Shown here one piece after another: positions 25,184 to 34,116 of a stretch of 64,000 bases of DNA. Each line of letters starts with the position of its first letter. Within the stretch, counting starts at the first letter, position 1. This stretch comes from Nocardioides xinjiangensis (lineage in GTDB: Bacteria > Actinomycetota > Actinomycetes > Propionibacteriales > Nocardioidaceae). The stretch covers positions 1 to 64,000 of the forward strand of contig NZ_JAFMSY010000004.1 in NCBI RefSeq assembly GCF_017916455.1, given 5' to 3'. The position numbers were made by a program, and so were the translations under genes. The notes beneath the pieces were generated by a model. It was not told the origin of the DNA. It did no database searches and saw nothing but the letters and a program-made list of their open reading frames with translations.

Positions 25184-26025
25184 GGTTGCTCCGTGGGGTG
25201 CTGGGTGGGGGGCGCAAGGAGGCCGAGGGCGAGCAGGTCCTCCAGCGGTGCGGTGACCGAGCACGACCCGAAGGAGGTGAACCAGCGCCGCGCGGCGGCG
25301 ACGTCGGTGGCGGCGAGGGCCGCGCCGTCGCGCACCTCGAGCACGGCGGCCGCGTCGTCGACGGACCCGCCGTCCCAGAGGACCTGCGTCGCGGCGAGCA
25401 CGTTGAGGAACCCGTGCGCGCCACCGCCCTCGGGGTCGTGGCGGACGGCCCGGTGCAGCCCGGCGGTGGCCTTGAAGCGCGTCTCGCGGTCGAGCGCCGC
25501 GTCGATCCAGGCCGCGACGGTGGCGGGGGAGGGGACCAGGTCGTGGTCGACGTTGCCCAGCCTGAGCTTGAGGCGGTGGCCGCAGGCGGCGACCTCGTCG
25601 ACGGCCGCGAGCCAGGCCGCCGTGACCGGGCCGGGCACCTCGACGAAGAGGGGTACGTCGACCTCGGCGGCACGGGCGGCGGCGTCGATGCGCCGCACGT
25701 TGCCGACCGGGTCGTCGGCGTCGCGCACCGCGGCCTCGATGCCGGCGACCCGGAGGCCCTTGCGCGCCGCGAGCGCCGCGACCCCGGCGACGGCGCCGGC
25801 GCCGCTCGTGAGCACCACGGAGACGGGGACGTCCGCAGGGACGGAGGCGAGGTGGGTGTCGGTGACCACGAACGAGCCGACCAGGCCGGAGTGCCACTCC
25901 GCGGCGCGGTCGGCGTAGGTCGCGAGCGCGACGCCGAGGTCGGCGTCGCCCGGCGGGAAGGTCGCGGCGTCGTCGACCAGACCGCGCCAGGCGTCGGGGA
26001 AGGGAGGTGCGGGATCAGGGGCCAC
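25180..26025 (-). CDS. Conserved protein of unknown function linked to homogentisate catabolism
   Basis: I do not recognise this 281-residue protein. It reads like an alpha/beta barrel: alternating strands such as VPVSVVLTSGAGA, GLRVAGIEAAV, DVPLFVEVPGP, HRLKLRLGNV, and then the striking TRFKATAGLHRAVRH motif followed by GAHGFLNVLAAT. Conserved Lys, Thr, His, Arg in that motif would suit an active site. A TAGAGT hexamer ends 6 bases before the GTG, so the mRNA is probably leaderless. It is coupled to fahA by an ATGA overlap and divergent from hmgA. No maleylacetoacetate isomerase gene is present in the window, so a role in that missing step is possible but unproven. Confidence 0.75.
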   Translation of the reverse strand: MAPDPAPPFPDAWRGLVDDAATFPPGDADLGVALATYADRAAEWHSGLVGSFVVTDTHLASVPADVPVSVVLTSGAGAVAGVAALAARKGLRVAGIEAAVRDADDPVGNVRRIDAAARAAEVDVPLFVEVPGPVTAAWLAAVDEVAACGHRLKLRLGNVDHDLVPSPATVAAWIDAALDRETRFKATAGLHRAVRHDPEGGGAHGFLNVLAATQVLWDGGSVDDAAAVLEVRDGAALAATDVAAARRWFTSFGSCSVTAPLEDLLALGLLAPPTQHPTEQP

Positions 26026-26049
26026 GGCGCTACTCTAACCACCAGATAG

Positions 26050-26065
26050 CGGACGCATACGTTCG
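26050..26065. promoter_or_regulatory. Operator-like imperfect palindrome between the divergent homogentisate genes
   Basis: CGGACGCATACGTTCG matches its own reverse complement at 12 of 16 positions. It is central in the 57-bp divergent spacer; the left -10 (TAGAGT, 26037..26032) and the hmgA GATAAT-like hexamer (26065-26070) flank it, so one regulator could control both transcripts. Regulator unknown. Confidence 0.4.
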
Positions 26066-26082
26066 ATAATCGGAGGATTGCG

Positions 26083-27303
26083 ATGGCCCACTACCGAGCA
26101 CTCGGCCGCCTGCCGCGCCAGCGCCACACGCAGCTGCGAGACGACAACGGCCACCTCTTCCGCGAGGAGCTGATGGGTGAGGAGGGCTTCTCGTCCGACT
26201 CCTCGCTGCTCTACCACCGCGGTGTGCCCAGCGCGATCACCGACAGCCGGGTGTGGGAGCTGGGCGACCAGTCACGCACCCCGAACCACCCGCTCAAGCC
26301 GCGGCACCTCCGGCTGCACGACCTCGAGACCGGCGGCTGCCCGGTCGAGGGACGCCGCCTCGTCCTCGGCAACAACGACGTCCGCATCGCCTACGTCGTC
26401 ACCGGCACCGAGCCCTCGCCGCTCTACCGCAACGCCATCGGCGACGAGTGCGTCTTCGTCGAGTCCGGCACCGGCACCGTCGAGACGGTCTTCGGTGTCG
26501 TGCCCTACCGCCCCGGCGACTACGTCGTCGTCCCCCGCGCGACCGACCACCGCTGGGTGCCGGCCGAGCCGTCCCGGCTCTACGCCATCGAGGCCAACAG
26601 CCACATCCACCCGCCCAAGCGCTACCTCTCGCGCTTCGGGCAGTTCCTGGAGCACGCCCCCTACTGCGAGCGCGACCTCCACGGGCCGACCGAGACGTTC
26701 GAGGTGGAGGGCGCCGACGTCGAGGTGCTGGTCAAGCACCGCACCAGTGCCGGCATCGTCGGCACCCGCCTGACCTACGCCACCCACCCGTTCGACGTGG
26801 TCGGCTGGGACGGCTGCCTCTATCCCTACACGTTCAACGTCGAGGACTTCATGCCGATCACCGGCAAGGTCCACCAGCCGCCGCCGGTGCACCAGGTGTT
26901 CGAGGGCTGGAACTTCGTGGTGTGCAACTTCCTGCCGCGCAAGGTCGACTACCACGAGCTCGCGATCCCGGTGCCCTACTACCACTCGAACGTCGACTCC
27001 GACGAGGTCATGTTCTACGTCGGCGGCGACTACGAGGCGCGCAAGGGCTCCGGCATCGGCATCGGGTCGATCAGCCTCCACCCCGGCGGTCACGCCCACG
27101 GCCCGCAGCCCAGCGCCATCGAGGCCAGCCTCGGCGTGCAGTACTTCGCGGAGTCGGCCGTCATGGTCGACACGTTCGCCCCGCTCGAGCTCGGGGAGGG
27201 CGGCCTGGCCGCGGAGGATCCGGCCTACGCCTGGACGTGGGCCGGCCGCGGTCCCGACGCGGCCGGCGGCGACGGCGGGCCCGCGGTCTACAGCAACACC
27301 TGA
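26083..27303 (+). CDS. hmgA: Homogentisate 1,2-dioxygenase
   Basis: The 406-residue non-haem iron enzyme opens the homogentisate ring to maleylacetoacetate. The cupin core shows GDYVVVPRATDHRWV and the C-terminal iron site: His at about 300 in PYYHSNVDSDEV, the nearby Glu in DSDEVMFYVGG, and the second His in GGHAHGPQP at about 337. IEASLGVQYFAESAVMVDTF matches the family end. It begins MAHYRALGRLPRQRHTQLRD with GGAGG seven bases upstream. It is divergent from the unknown gene and fahA, making a compact tyrosine/homogentisate catabolic cluster. Confidence 0.95.
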   Translation: MAHYRALGRLPRQRHTQLRDDNGHLFREELMGEEGFSSDSSLLYHRGVPSAITDSRVWELGDQSRTPNHPLKPRHLRLHDLETGGCPVEGRRLVLGNNDVRIAYVVTGTEPSPLYRNAIGDECVFVESGTGTVETVFGVVPYRPGDYVVVPRATDHRWVPAEPSRLYAIEANSHIHPPKRYLSRFGQFLEHAPYCERDLHGPTETFEVEGADVEVLVKHRTSAGIVGTRLTYATHPFDVVGWDGCLYPYTFNVEDFMPITGKVHQPPPVHQVFEGWNFVVCNFLPRKVDYHELAIPVPYYHSNVDSDEVMFYVGGDYEARKGSGIGIGSISLHPGGHAHGPQPSAIEASLGVQYFAESAVMVDTFAPLELGEGGLAAEDPAYAWTWAGRGPDAAGGDGGPAVYSNT

Positions 27304-27346
27304 CGCCGCGGGGCCGCCGCCGCAGCGGGGGACTAGATTCGCTCCG

Positions 27347-28621
27347 GTGCCCATCGATCCCGCCCGGTCCACCGCCGGAGGCGGGACGACGCCGAGGACG
27401 CCGAGGAGGCTGGGAACGCTGGGGACGCGCAGGTCGCTGGCGCTGATCCCGGTCGTGCTCGCGATGCTGTCGATGATCGGCCCCTTCAGCATCGACACCC
27501 CCTTCCCCGCGTTCCCGCAGATGGGCGTGCAGCTCGACGTCTCGTCCGGCGAGCTCCAGCTCGTGGTGACGGCCTACATGCTGGCCTTCGCGGCGATGAG
27601 CGTCTTCCACGGGCCGCTGTCCGACGCGGTCGGTCGCCGACCGGTCATCGTCGGCTCGCTGCTGGTCTACGCGGTCGCGTCCGCGGCGTGCGCCTTCGCG
27701 CCGACGCTGGAGTGGCTGCTGGTGGGGCGGGTCGTGCAGGGCCTGGCCGCCGGCGGCTCGACGATCGTCAGCCGCACCGTCGTCCGCGACCTGTTCGAGG
27801 GCCCCGAGGCGCAGCGGATGATGAGCCAGGTGTCCGTCATCTTCGGGGTGGCGCCGGCCGTCGCCCCCGTCGTCGGGGGCCTGCTCGTGCAGGTGGGCCC
27901 GTGGCAGACGGTCTTCTGGTTCATGGCCGGCCTGGCGCTGGTGCTGGTCGCCGCCTCGGTGGCGCTCCTGCCCGAGAGCCACCCGCCCGAGCGCCGCGTC
28001 CCGCTCCGGGTGGGCGAGATCGTCCGCGGCCTGGCCGCCGTCGTCGCCGTGCCGGCCTTCCACCGGATGGCGTGGGCGGGCACCCTGGTGTTCGGCGCCC
28101 AGTTCCTCTACATCGGCGGCGCGTCCATCTTCATGGTCGACGTGCTGGGCCAGGGCGAGCTCGACTTCTGGAAGCTGTTCGTCCCCATGATCGGCGCGAT
28201 GGTCGTCGGGTCGGTGGTGAGCGGGCGCTACGGACGGCTGGTCAGCAGCTCCCACCTCGTCTCCACCGGGTACGCCGTCAGCGCCGCCGGTGCCGTGCTC
28301 GGGGTCGGCGTCGCGCTGACGCCCCTCGGCGAGGTCATGCCGTGGGCCGTCGCCGGGGTCGCCCTGATCGCCTTCGGCAACGGGCTGGCCTACCCCAACA
28401 TCCAGCTGCTGATGCTCGACCTCGTGCCGACCCGCCGCGGTGCGGTCGTGTCGGCGGCGGCCTCCATCACCCTCGTGTTCAACGCCGTCAGCGCTGCCGT
28501 CCTGGCCCCGTACGCCGGCCGGTCCGTGCTCGGCTTCGCGCTCACCGCCGCGACCTGCGTGCTCCTCGGCTGGGGCTGCTGGCGCTGGCACCAGCGGACC
28601 GCGAGGGTCCGGTCCGCCTGA
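27347..28621 (+). CDS. Bcr/CflA family multidrug efflux MFS transporter
   Basis: The 424-residue protein has twelve helices preceded by a 35-residue Arg/Thr-rich cytosolic tail. Family features are STDTPFPAFPQM-like SIDTPFPAFPQMGVQLDVSS in helix 1, the loop FHGPLSDAVGRRPVIVGSLL (MFS motif A), and GLAAGGSTIVSRTVVRDLFEG (antiporter-type motif C region). It belongs to the DHA1 drug:proton antiporters. The GTG start has a TAGATT hexamer ending 7 bases upstream, so it is probably leaderless. Its stop lies 3 bases from that of the convergent ABC gene. Substrates unknown. Confidence 0.88.
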   Translation: MPIDPARSTAGGGTTPRTPRRLGTLGTRRSLALIPVVLAMLSMIGPFSIDTPFPAFPQMGVQLDVSSGELQLVVTAYMLAFAAMSVFHGPLSDAVGRRPVIVGSLLVYAVASAACAFAPTLEWLLVGRVVQGLAAGGSTIVSRTVVRDLFEGPEAQRMMSQVSVIFGVAPAVAPVVGGLLVQVGPWQTVFWFMAGLALVLVAASVALLPESHPPERRVPLRVGEIVRGLAAVVAVPAFHRMAWAGTLVFGAQFLYIGGASIFMVDVLGQGELDFWKLFVPMIGAMVVGSVVSGRYGRLVSSSHLVSTGYAVSAAGAVLGVGVALTPLGEVMPWAVAGVALIAFGNGLAYPNIQLLMLDLVPTRRGAVVSAAASITLVFNAVSAAVLAPYAGRSVLGFALTAATCVLLGWGCWRWHQRTARVRSA

Positions 28622-28624
28622 GGC

Positions 28625-30559
28625 TCAGGACGTCCAGGCCCGCCAGAGCGCGGCGTACTCCCCGTCCAGGTCGAGCAGCTCGTCGTGGCTGCCGAGCTCC
28701 ACGATCCGCCCGTCGAGCACCACCGCGATGCGGTCGGCGTCGTGCGCGGTGTGCAGGCGGTGGGCGATCGCGACGACGGTGCGACCCTCGAGCAGGCTGT
28801 TCATCGACCCCTCGAGCGTCCGTGCGGTGCGCGGGTCGATGAGGGAGGTGGCCTCGTCGAGCACGAGGGTGTGCGGGTCGGCGATGATCAGCCGCGCGAG
28901 CGCGACCTGCTGGGCCTGGGCGGGCGTCAGCGCGTGACGGCCGGACCCGATCGTGGTGTCGAGCCCCTCGGGCAGCCGCTCCACCCACGCGAGCGCGCCG
29001 ACGGCCCGCAGGGCGGCGCGGACGTCGTCGTCGGAGGAGTCCTCCCGCGCCAGAACGACGTTGTCGCGCACGGTGCCGATGAAGACGTGGTGCTCCTGGG
29101 TCACCAGCGCCACCTCGGTGCGCAGCACCTCGAGGGGCAGGTCGACGAGGTCGACGCCACCGACGCGGGCCGACCCGGTGCGCGGACGGTTGATGCCCGC
29201 GAGGAGCCGGCCGAGCGTGGACTTGCCCGACCCGCTCGGGCCGACCACGGCCAGCCGCTCGCCCGTGCGCAGGCGCAGGTCGACTCCGTGCAGCACGTCG
29301 TGGCCCTCGCGGTAGGCGAAGCGCAGGTCCTCGCCCACCAGCTCGACGCCGTCCGGCAGCCGGTCACCGGGCTCGCGGTCGGGCGGGACCTCGGCGATGC
29401 CGAGCAGCCGGCTCGTCGAGGCCGCCCCGACCTGGAGGCGGTCGACCTCGCCGATCACGGCGTCGAGCGGCTCGCTCAGGGCGACGACGTAGAGCATCGC
29501 GGCGGTGATCTGGCCGAGGTCCACCCAGCCGCGGCTGTAGCCGTAGGCGCCCACGACCAGGGTGACGACCTGGGGCACCTGGAAGGCGCCGTTGAGGGCC
29601 GCGAACAGCACGTTGCGCAGCGTCATGCCGTAGCGCTCGGCCTGCGCGGACACCTCGATGTCGTCGCCACCGGCCCGCACCCGTGCGGCGGAGAGGCCGA
29701 GGGCCTCGACCGTGCGCGCCCCCTCGACGGTCTCGGTGAGGGTGGTGTTGATCCGGGAGTACGTCGCGCCCTCGGTGATGTACGCCTTGGGTGCTCGCCT
29801 GAGGTACGTGCGCACCGCGGGGGTGCAAAGGGCGAACACCAGCAGTGCCGGCACGGCGAGCACCAGCGAGTTGAGCAGCATGGCCACCACGGACAGCACG
29901 ACCGTCAGCAGCGAGATCAGCAGGCGGGGCACACCCCACTGGACGGAGCGGGCCATCGTGCCGACGTCGCGGGTGACGCGCGTGACGAGGTCGCCGGTGC
30001 TCGCGCCCTCCACCCGGCCCACCGGGAGCCGGAGGATCGTGCCCACGACGTATTCGCGGGCCGAGGCGAGGAGGTCCTGGCCGAAGTGCGTGGAGGTGCG
30101 CTGGGCCCCGAAGGTGAACAGGGCCTGGAGGACGACGACGCCGACGACCGTCAGCGCGAGGGCGTCGAGCCCGTCGACGGCGGTGCCCTGCGACTCGACC
30201 CGGTTGACCAGCGCGCCGAGGAGGCGGGGCACCACGAGCGCCGAGCCGGCCGCGAGGGCGTTGAGGAGCACGAGCAGGGCGAAGGAGCGCCGGCGCCGGC
30301 GCACGAGGTCGCCGAAGAAGTGGAGCACGGCCCGGTTGCCCGACACCGGCCAGCCGCGCACCGGGTTGCGCGAGGCCGCGTAGACCTCCTCCGCGCGCTG
30401 TCGGCGCAGTGCGTGCCGGTGCCACAGGGCGCGGTGGCGCTCGCGCAGGCTCGCGTGCTCGGGCGGGCGCAGCACGTCGGGCACGGCGGGCGCGTCCTGC
30501 GAGCGGTCCCGCCAGGTCTGCGCCGAGGTGGCCAGGAGGTCCGGGCCCGAGCCGGTCAC
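28625..30559 (-). CDS. ABC exporter half-transporter, catalytic partner (consensus Walker motifs, degenerate signature)
   Basis: The 644-residue type IV (ABCB-like) half-transporter has a polar N-terminus (about 75 residues), six helices and an NBD. Walker A GPSGSGKST is at about 436-444, Walker B TLVLDEATSLID near 563 and the H-loop VAIAHRLHTAHD near 600 are consensus. The signature is degenerate: LTPAQAQQVALARL near 541 where LSGGQ is expected. The upstream gene has the opposite pattern, so the pair forms a heterodimer with one good ATP site. It starts at a GTG overlapping the partner's stop (GTGA). Substrate unknown. Confidence 0.9.
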   Translation of the reverse strand: MTGSGPDLLATSAQTWRDRSQDAPAVPDVLRPPEHASLRERHRALWHRHALRRQRAEEVYAASRNPVRGWPVSGNRAVLHFFGDLVRRRRRSFALLVLLNALAAGSALVVPRLLGALVNRVESQGTAVDGLDALALTVVGVVVLQALFTFGAQRTSTHFGQDLLASAREYVVGTILRLPVGRVEGASTGDLVTRVTRDVGTMARSVQWGVPRLLISLLTVVLSVVAMLLNSLVLAVPALLVFALCTPAVRTYLRRAPKAYITEGATYSRINTTLTETVEGARTVEALGLSAARVRAGGDDIEVSAQAERYGMTLRNVLFAALNGAFQVPQVVTLVVGAYGYSRGWVDLGQITAAMLYVVALSEPLDAVIGEVDRLQVGAASTSRLLGIAEVPPDREPGDRLPDGVELVGEDLRFAYREGHDVLHGVDLRLRTGERLAVVGPSGSGKSTLGRLLAGINRPRTGSARVGGVDLVDLPLEVLRTEVALVTQEHHVFIGTVRDNVVLAREDSSDDDVRAALRAVGALAWVERLPEGLDTTIGSGRHALTPAQAQQVALARLIIADPHTLVLDEATSLIDPRTARTLEGSMNSLLEGRTVVAIAHRLHTAHDADRIAVVLDGRIVELGSHDELLDLDGEYAALWRAWTS

Positions 30560-32439
30560 CGGACGACCTCCTCGTCGTCGAGCGCGCGGGCCACGACCCG
30601 TCGGTAGTCGTCGTCGGAGACCAGCAGGTCGGCGTGGCGGCCCTCGGCGACGACGGTGCCCTCGTGGAGCAGCACGACGTGCTCGGCGTGGTGCAGCCAG
30701 AGCGGCGAGACGGTCGTGACGACCGTGGTGCGGCCCCGGCGCGCGTCGGCGACGCGCTCGGCGATCCGTGCCTCCGTGTGGGCGTCGACCGCCGACGTCG
30801 GCTCCACGAGCACCAGCACCGGCGGGTCCGCGGCGACCGCGCGGGCGAGGACGACGCGCTGGCGCTGGCCGCCCGACAGGCCGCGACCGCGCTCGTCGAG
30901 CTGGCCCTGCCAGCCCTCCGGCAGCGCGTCGTAGACGTCCTCGGCGCTGGCGACCCGCAGCGCGTGCTCCGCCTGCTCGCGGGTGAGCCGGCCGTGGGGG
31001 TCGACGGCGTCCTGGAGCGTGCCGGCGAACAGCTGGCTGCCGGTGTCGCTCACCAGCACCTGGCGGCGTACGTCGTCGAGGCGGGCGCGCGACAGGTCGA
31101 CCCCACCGAGGGTGACGCCCCACTCGCGACCGGCCCGCTCCTCGTCGCGCGCGGCGATGCGGGCGCGCTCCTGCGCACGGGCGGCACGGGCGCGCCGTGC
31201 TGCCCGGCCCCTGACGCCGTCGTCCTCGGCCGCGGGGACGGGCTCGGTGTCGGCGGGGAGGTAGCGGCCCAGGCGGTCGGCCAGCGCCGCGCTCTGCTCC
31301 GGCACGGCGCTCACGACGACCGTGAGCAGGCCGGGCCGCACGGTGAGGCCACTGGCCGCGTCGTGCAGGGCGCCGGCGCCGTCCAGCGCGACGGGGTCGG
31401 CCGGGTCGCGCCACGGCGGCCGCTGCTCGAAGATGGCGATGGCCTTGCGGGCACTGACCAGCGAGCGGACGCCCTTCTGCGCGAACTCGAAGAACGTCCG
31501 GATCGGCCCCACCATGAACAGGCCGTAGCCCAGGAAGGTGATGAGCTCGCCGACGGTCAGGGCGCCGGCCTGGACCTGCCTGGTGCCGAGCCAGACGAGG
31601 GAGACCAGGAAGATGCCGGACAGGAGCACGCCGACGGCCTCGACCGCCGCCTGCCAGATGCCGGCGCCGACCCCCGCCTGCTTGGCCGACTGCGACTGGC
31701 GGGCGTAGTTGGCGCCGAAGGTCTGCTCGCCGCCGATGCCGCGCAGGATGCGCAGGCCCGCCACGATGTCGGTGGCCAGGGAGGTGAGGTCCGACGTGCG
31801 CGAGCGCTCCACCTGCTGGCGGCGGTGCAGCGGGCGCAGCAGCGGCAGCGCCGCCCCGACCAGCACCGGCGCCGCGACCAGCGTGAGCAGGCCGAGCTCC
31901 CACGACATCGTCAGGACGATGACGGCCACGGTGAGGTACGACGCGAGCTGGCCGAGCGTGCGGGAGAGGATCTCGGTGAGCGCACCGAACTCGTCGGAGT
32001 CGCTCGAGGCCACGCTGAGCACCTCGCCGGTGGGGGAGCGGCGGGGCAGCACGTGCCCCATCTGGGCCACCTTGCGGGTCACCATCTCGAGCGTGCCGTA
32101 GAGGCCGACCAGCCAGCTGCGCACGACGAGGGTGTGCGACACGATGCCGAAGACCGCGCCCACCGCCACCACGCCGAGCAGCAGCGACGCCCATCCGAGC
32201 AGGGCCGCCTCCGAGCCGCCGACGATGCCTTCGTCCACCGCGTTGCCGAAGATCCACGGTCCGAGAGTCATCGGGAGGAACCACAGCGCGTAGCACAGCG
32301 ACGACAGGGCGACCAGGGCCTTCTGCTGTCCGAGGACCCAGCGGAGGAACGCCGCGGGCGACCGGGTGTCGGGGTCCGGGCTGGGGGCGTCGTCGCTCCC
32401 GGTGAAGAACGTCGCGATCCGGGGTGGGAAGTCCTGCAT
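30556..32439 (-). CDS. ABC exporter half-transporter, degenerate-site partner
   Basis: The 627-residue half-transporter has six helices with the TMD motifs SPTGEVLSVASSDSDEFG and SLATDIVAGLRILRGIGGE. Its NBD lacks a recognisable Walker A: GLLTVVVSAVPEQSAALADR (near 371) occupies the position. Walker B is LVLVEPTSAVD (Asp to Val before Glu, near 541), and the H-loop histidine is not in place (TTVVTTVSPLWLHHAEHV). The signature [17 protein letters not shown] near 518 is perfect. An Arg/Ala-rich insertion (RRARAARAQERARIAARDEE) sits before the WGVTLGGVDLSRARLDD strand. ATG chosen from a TAGGGT hexamer 10 bases upstream. Confidence 0.87.
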   Translation of the reverse strand: MQDFPPRIATFFTGSDDAPSPDPDTRSPAAFLRWVLGQQKALVALSSLCYALWFLPMTLGPWIFGNAVDEGIVGGSEAALLGWASLLLGVVAVGAVFGIVSHTLVVRSWLVGLYGTLEMVTRKVAQMGHVLPRRSPTGEVLSVASSDSDEFGALTEILSRTLGQLASYLTVAVIVLTMSWELGLLTLVAAPVLVGAALPLLRPLHRRQQVERSRTSDLTSLATDIVAGLRILRGIGGEQTFGANYARQSQSAKQAGVGAGIWQAAVEAVGVLLSGIFLVSLVWLGTRQVQAGALTVGELITFLGYGLFMVGPIRTFFEFAQKGVRSLVSARKAIAIFEQRPPWRDPADPVALDGAGALHDAASGLTVRPGLLTVVVSAVPEQSAALADRLGRYLPADTEPVPAAEDDGVRGRAARRARAARAQERARIAARDEERAGREWGVTLGGVDLSRARLDDVRRQVLVSDTGSQLFAGTLQDAVDPHGRLTREQAEHALRVASAEDVYDALPEGWQGQLDERGRGLSGGQRQRVVLARAVAADPPVLVLVEPTSAVDAHTEARIAERVADARRGRTTVVTTVSPLWLHHAEHVVLLHEGTVVAEGRHADLLVSDDDYRRVVARALDDEEVVR

Positions 32440-32583
32440 GTCGTGGGAGACCCTAGGCGTCGCCGCCCAGCGGGCCGGCTCCGCGCGGGCGGTGAGGTGT
32501 GTCACGTAGACCAAAGTCGGCAGTCCTCTCACTCCCTGCCACTCCCTCCCGCTCGTCCACCCCTGCGGGTACCGTGGCGGTCG

Positions 32584-33522
32584 ATGACCGACGTCGAGGT
32601 GATGACTCCCCGCGAGGTCCCGCTCGGGGGCCCCCGGGCCATGCGCGTACGACGGACGCTCCCGCAGCGGCACCGCTCGCTGATCGGCGCCTGGTGCTTC
32701 GTCGACCACTACGGACCCGACGACGTCGACGAGACCGGCGGCATGGTCCTGCCGGCGCATCCGCACACCGGGTTGCAGACCGCCAGCTGGCTCTTCGACG
32801 GCGCCCTGGAGCACCGCGACTCCGTCGGCAGCCTGGCGACCGTGCGTCCCGGCGAGCTCAACCTGATGACCGCCGGCCGGGGCATCAGCCACACCGAGGT
32901 CTCCACGCCGGGCACCACGACGCTGCACGGCGCCCAGCTGTGGATCGCCCTGCCCGAGGACAGCCGCCACGTCGAGCCGCGGTTCGAGCACTTCGCCCCC
33001 CGGCCGGTGCGGGGTCCGGGGTGGGAGGCGCGGGTGTTCATCGGCTCGCTCCTCGGCGCCAGCTCGCCGGTCGTGACCCACACCCCGCTGCTCGGCGTCG
33101 AGCTCATGCTCGCGACCGGCAAGAGCCTCGACGTCGACGTCGACGAGACCTTCGAGCACGGGGTGCTGCTCGACGTCGGCGCGGTCGACGTCGACGGCCA
33201 GGACCTGCGGCCCAGCGACCTGGCCTACGTCCCGCCCGGCCGCGGCTCGCTCACCGTCACCGCGCACGAGGAGGCGCGCCTGCTGCTGCTCGGCGGGCCC
33301 CCGTTCGGCGAGGCGATCGTCATGTGGTGGAACTTCATCGGTCGCAGCCACGACGAGGTCGCCGGCTACCGCCGCGAGTGGCAGCACCAGGTCACCGCCG
33401 GCGGTGAGGTCGTGGCGGACGGCCGCCAGGTCGCCCCCGGCCGGTTCGGCACGGTCGACCTCGACCTGCAGCCGATCCCCGCGCCGCCGCTGCCCAACGT
33501 CCGCCTCAAGGAGCGGCACTGA
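32584..33522 (+). CDS. Pirin family protein
   Basis: The 312-residue bicupin has the pirin N-terminal domain: CFVDHYGPDDVDETGGMVLP, the metal-binding HPHTGLQTASWLFDGALEH with its His residues, RPGELNLMTAGRGISHTE with a further His, and the C-terminal pirin domain with GEAIVMWWNFIGRSHDEV. The His/His/His/Glu metal set is present. Pirins act as redox sensors or quercetinase-like enzymes in various organisms; the role here is unknown. A TACCGT hexamer ends 8 bases before the ATG, so it may be leaderless. tag starts 17 bases after its stop. Confidence 0.9.
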   Translation: MTDVEVMTPREVPLGGPRAMRVRRTLPQRHRSLIGAWCFVDHYGPDDVDETGGMVLPAHPHTGLQTASWLFDGALEHRDSVGSLATVRPGELNLMTAGRGISHTEVSTPGTTTLHGAQLWIALPEDSRHVEPRFEHFAPRPVRGPGWEARVFIGSLLGASSPVVTHTPLLGVELMLATGKSLDVDVDETFEHGVLLDVGAVDVDGQDLRPSDLAYVPPGRGSLTVTAHEEARLLLLGGPPFGEAIVMWWNFIGRSHDEVAGYRREWQHQVTAGGEVVADGRQVAPGRFGTVDLDLQPIPAPPLPNVRLKERH

Positions 33523-33539
33523 CGGGCGCCGGGCCCGTC

Positions 33540-34106
33540 GTGGGGCCCGACGGCATCGCCCGATGCCCGTGGGCGGTGGGCGACGCGGTCAACCTCGCCT
33601 ACCACGACACGGAGTGGGGCATGCGGGTCTCCGGCGAGTCCGCGCACCTCGAGCGGCTGACCCTGGAGGCGTTCCAGTCCGGCCTGTCCTGGCGCACCAT
33701 CCTCGACAAGCGCGACAACTTCCGCGCCGCGTTCGCGGGCTTCGACGCCGACGTCGTGGCGGCCTACGGCCCCGACGACGTCGAGCGGCTGATGGCCGAC
33801 GCCGGCATCGTGCGCAACCTCCGCAAGGTCCAGGCCGCGATCACCAACGCGCGCGCCACCGTCGCTATCCGCGATCGGGGCGGCCTCGAGACGTTCATCT
33901 GGTCGTTCCGCCCCGAGCCGGGGCCGGCCCCACGCACGACCGCCGACGTGCCCACCACCTCGCCCGAGTCGGTGGCGCTGTCGAAGGCGCTGAAGAGGGC
34001 CGGTTTCGCCCACGTCGGGCCGACCACGATGCACGCCCTGATGGAGGCGATCGGCCTCGTCGACGACCACCTCGAGGGCTGTCACCGCCGCGGCTGCGCC
34101 CACTAG
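33540..34106 (+). CDS. tag: DNA-3-methyladenine glycosylase I
   Basis: The 188-residue base-excision repair enzyme removes 3-methyladenine from DNA. It matches Tag over its length: RCPWAVGDAVNLAYHDTEWG with the zinc-binding Cys and His, LTLEAFQSGLSWRTILDKRDNFRAAFAGFD with the substrate-binding Glu, KVQAAITNARATVAI, and the C-terminal ALSKALKRAGFAHVGPTTMHALMEAIG then HLEGCHRRGC, which contributes the remaining zinc ligands (Cys and His). The GTG start lies 17 bases downstream of pirin, likely in the same transcript. Confidence 0.95.
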   Translation: MGPDGIARCPWAVGDAVNLAYHDTEWGMRVSGESAHLERLTLEAFQSGLSWRTILDKRDNFRAAFAGFDADVVAAYGPDDVERLMADAGIVRNLRKVQAAITNARATVAIRDRGGLETFIWSFRPEPGPAPRTTADVPTTSPESVALSKALKRAGFAHVGPTTMHALMEAIGLVDDHLEGCHRRGCAH

Positions 34107-34116
34107 CCTCGCGCGC

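Noticed and set aside
20984..25918. Very long open frames opposite or out of phase with real genes, such as a 1644-codon frame across the phosphatase, MptB, GT4 and fahA genes
   Set aside because: Stop codons are rare in this GC-rich DNA. The translations are Arg/Pro/Gly-rich with no domains, and the genes on the other frames have clear motifs.
28625..32296. A single 1223-residue ABC protein
   Set aside because: The first 580 residues of that frame are an out-of-phase shadow of the upstream half-transporter; the true GTG start at 30559 overlaps the upstream stop.
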